A DNA stretch of 6,009 nt from Methanomicrobiales archaeon (GTDB lineage Archaea; Halobacteriota; Methanomicrobia; Methanomicrobiales; Methanospirillaceae). The stretch is taken from NCBI GenBank assembly GCA_012520015.1, contig JAAYPD010000019.1:1-6009 (forward strand). Reading direction: 5' to 3'. The translations under genes were made by a program, and so were the position numbers. The notes beneath the pieces were generated by a model. It was not told the origin of the DNA. It was given only the letters and a program-made list of their open reading frames with translations, and ran no database searches. This document shows, in pieces, positions 5,946-6,009 of the stretch (positions within the stretch are counted from its first letter, which is position 1; each line of letters begins with the position of its first letter).

Positions 5946-6009
5946 TTAGTTTTCAATTGTCCAACAAATTGACTGTAAAACGAGCCGGTCATCATTATTC
6001 ATCGAAATA
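5946..6009 (-). CDS. Short frame at the right edge, end of an upstream gene or a truncated gene start
   Basis: The minus-strand frame is open from the window edge to TAA 5946-5948, and ends MNNDDRLVLQSICWTIEN. It could be the last codons of a gene lying to the right. Alternatively the ATG at 5998-6000 starts a protein: NDDRLVLQSI...IEN resembles the N-terminus of DUF86/HEPN (HepT-type) antitoxin-system proteins, in which case it is cut short after 18 codons. Too little is visible to decide. The stop is 20 bp before the ATG of the 80-codon ORF. Confidence 0.2.
   Translation of the reverse strand, partial: ISMNNDDRLVLQSICWTIEN

Overview
The window looks like a chromosomal segment of a methanogenic archaeon, most likely in or near the Methanomicrobiales (Methanospirillum-like). 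The reasons are archaeal TATA-type promoters, a secreted protein with a DUF4430-like domain on a Pro/Thr repeat stalk, a very long TPR-only protein, and an HxlR-type regulator. All of these are common in that group. The genus is an inference from gene content and moderate GC, not from a marker gene.

Layout. (1) Positions 1-906, minus strand: the N-terminal 302 codons of a secreted or surface protein. It has a signal peptide, a DUF4430-like domain, and an in-frame array of 57-bp (19-residue) Pro/Thr/Val/Glu repeats that runs off the left edge. (2) Positions 907-1193: a divergent intergenic region with a good TATA box for the next gene and a spaced direct repeat. (3) Positions 1194-1721, plus strand: a compact cysteine-based protein phosphatase of the dual-specificity/KAP-like type with an intact HCxxGxxR loop. 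(4) Positions 1779-5126, minus strand, convergent with the phosphatase: an 1115-codon protein made almost wholly of about 31 consecutive TPR units. (5) Positions 5116-5475, minus strand: a small HxlR-family winged-helix regulator whose stop lies inside the start region of the TPR gene, so the two probably form one transcription unit read from a promoter near 5500-5520. (6) Positions 5476-6009: an AT-rich stretch with an orphan Shine-Dalgarno-like site, one 80-codon ORF of unknown function, and what looks like gene debris.

How the genes may work together. The only firm functional link is the HxlR-TPR pair: same strand, overlapping reading frames, shared promoter. The regulator has one N-terminal cysteine and a three-cysteine C-terminal tail, which suggests redox, electrophile or metal sensing. 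The TPR protein has no catalytic domain and should act as a cytoplasmic scaffold; its partner is not visible here. The phosphatase and the surface protein are divergently transcribed and could share control through the region between them, but nothing in the sequence ties them to the TPR unit. No RNA gene, complete insertion sequence or CRISPR array was seen.
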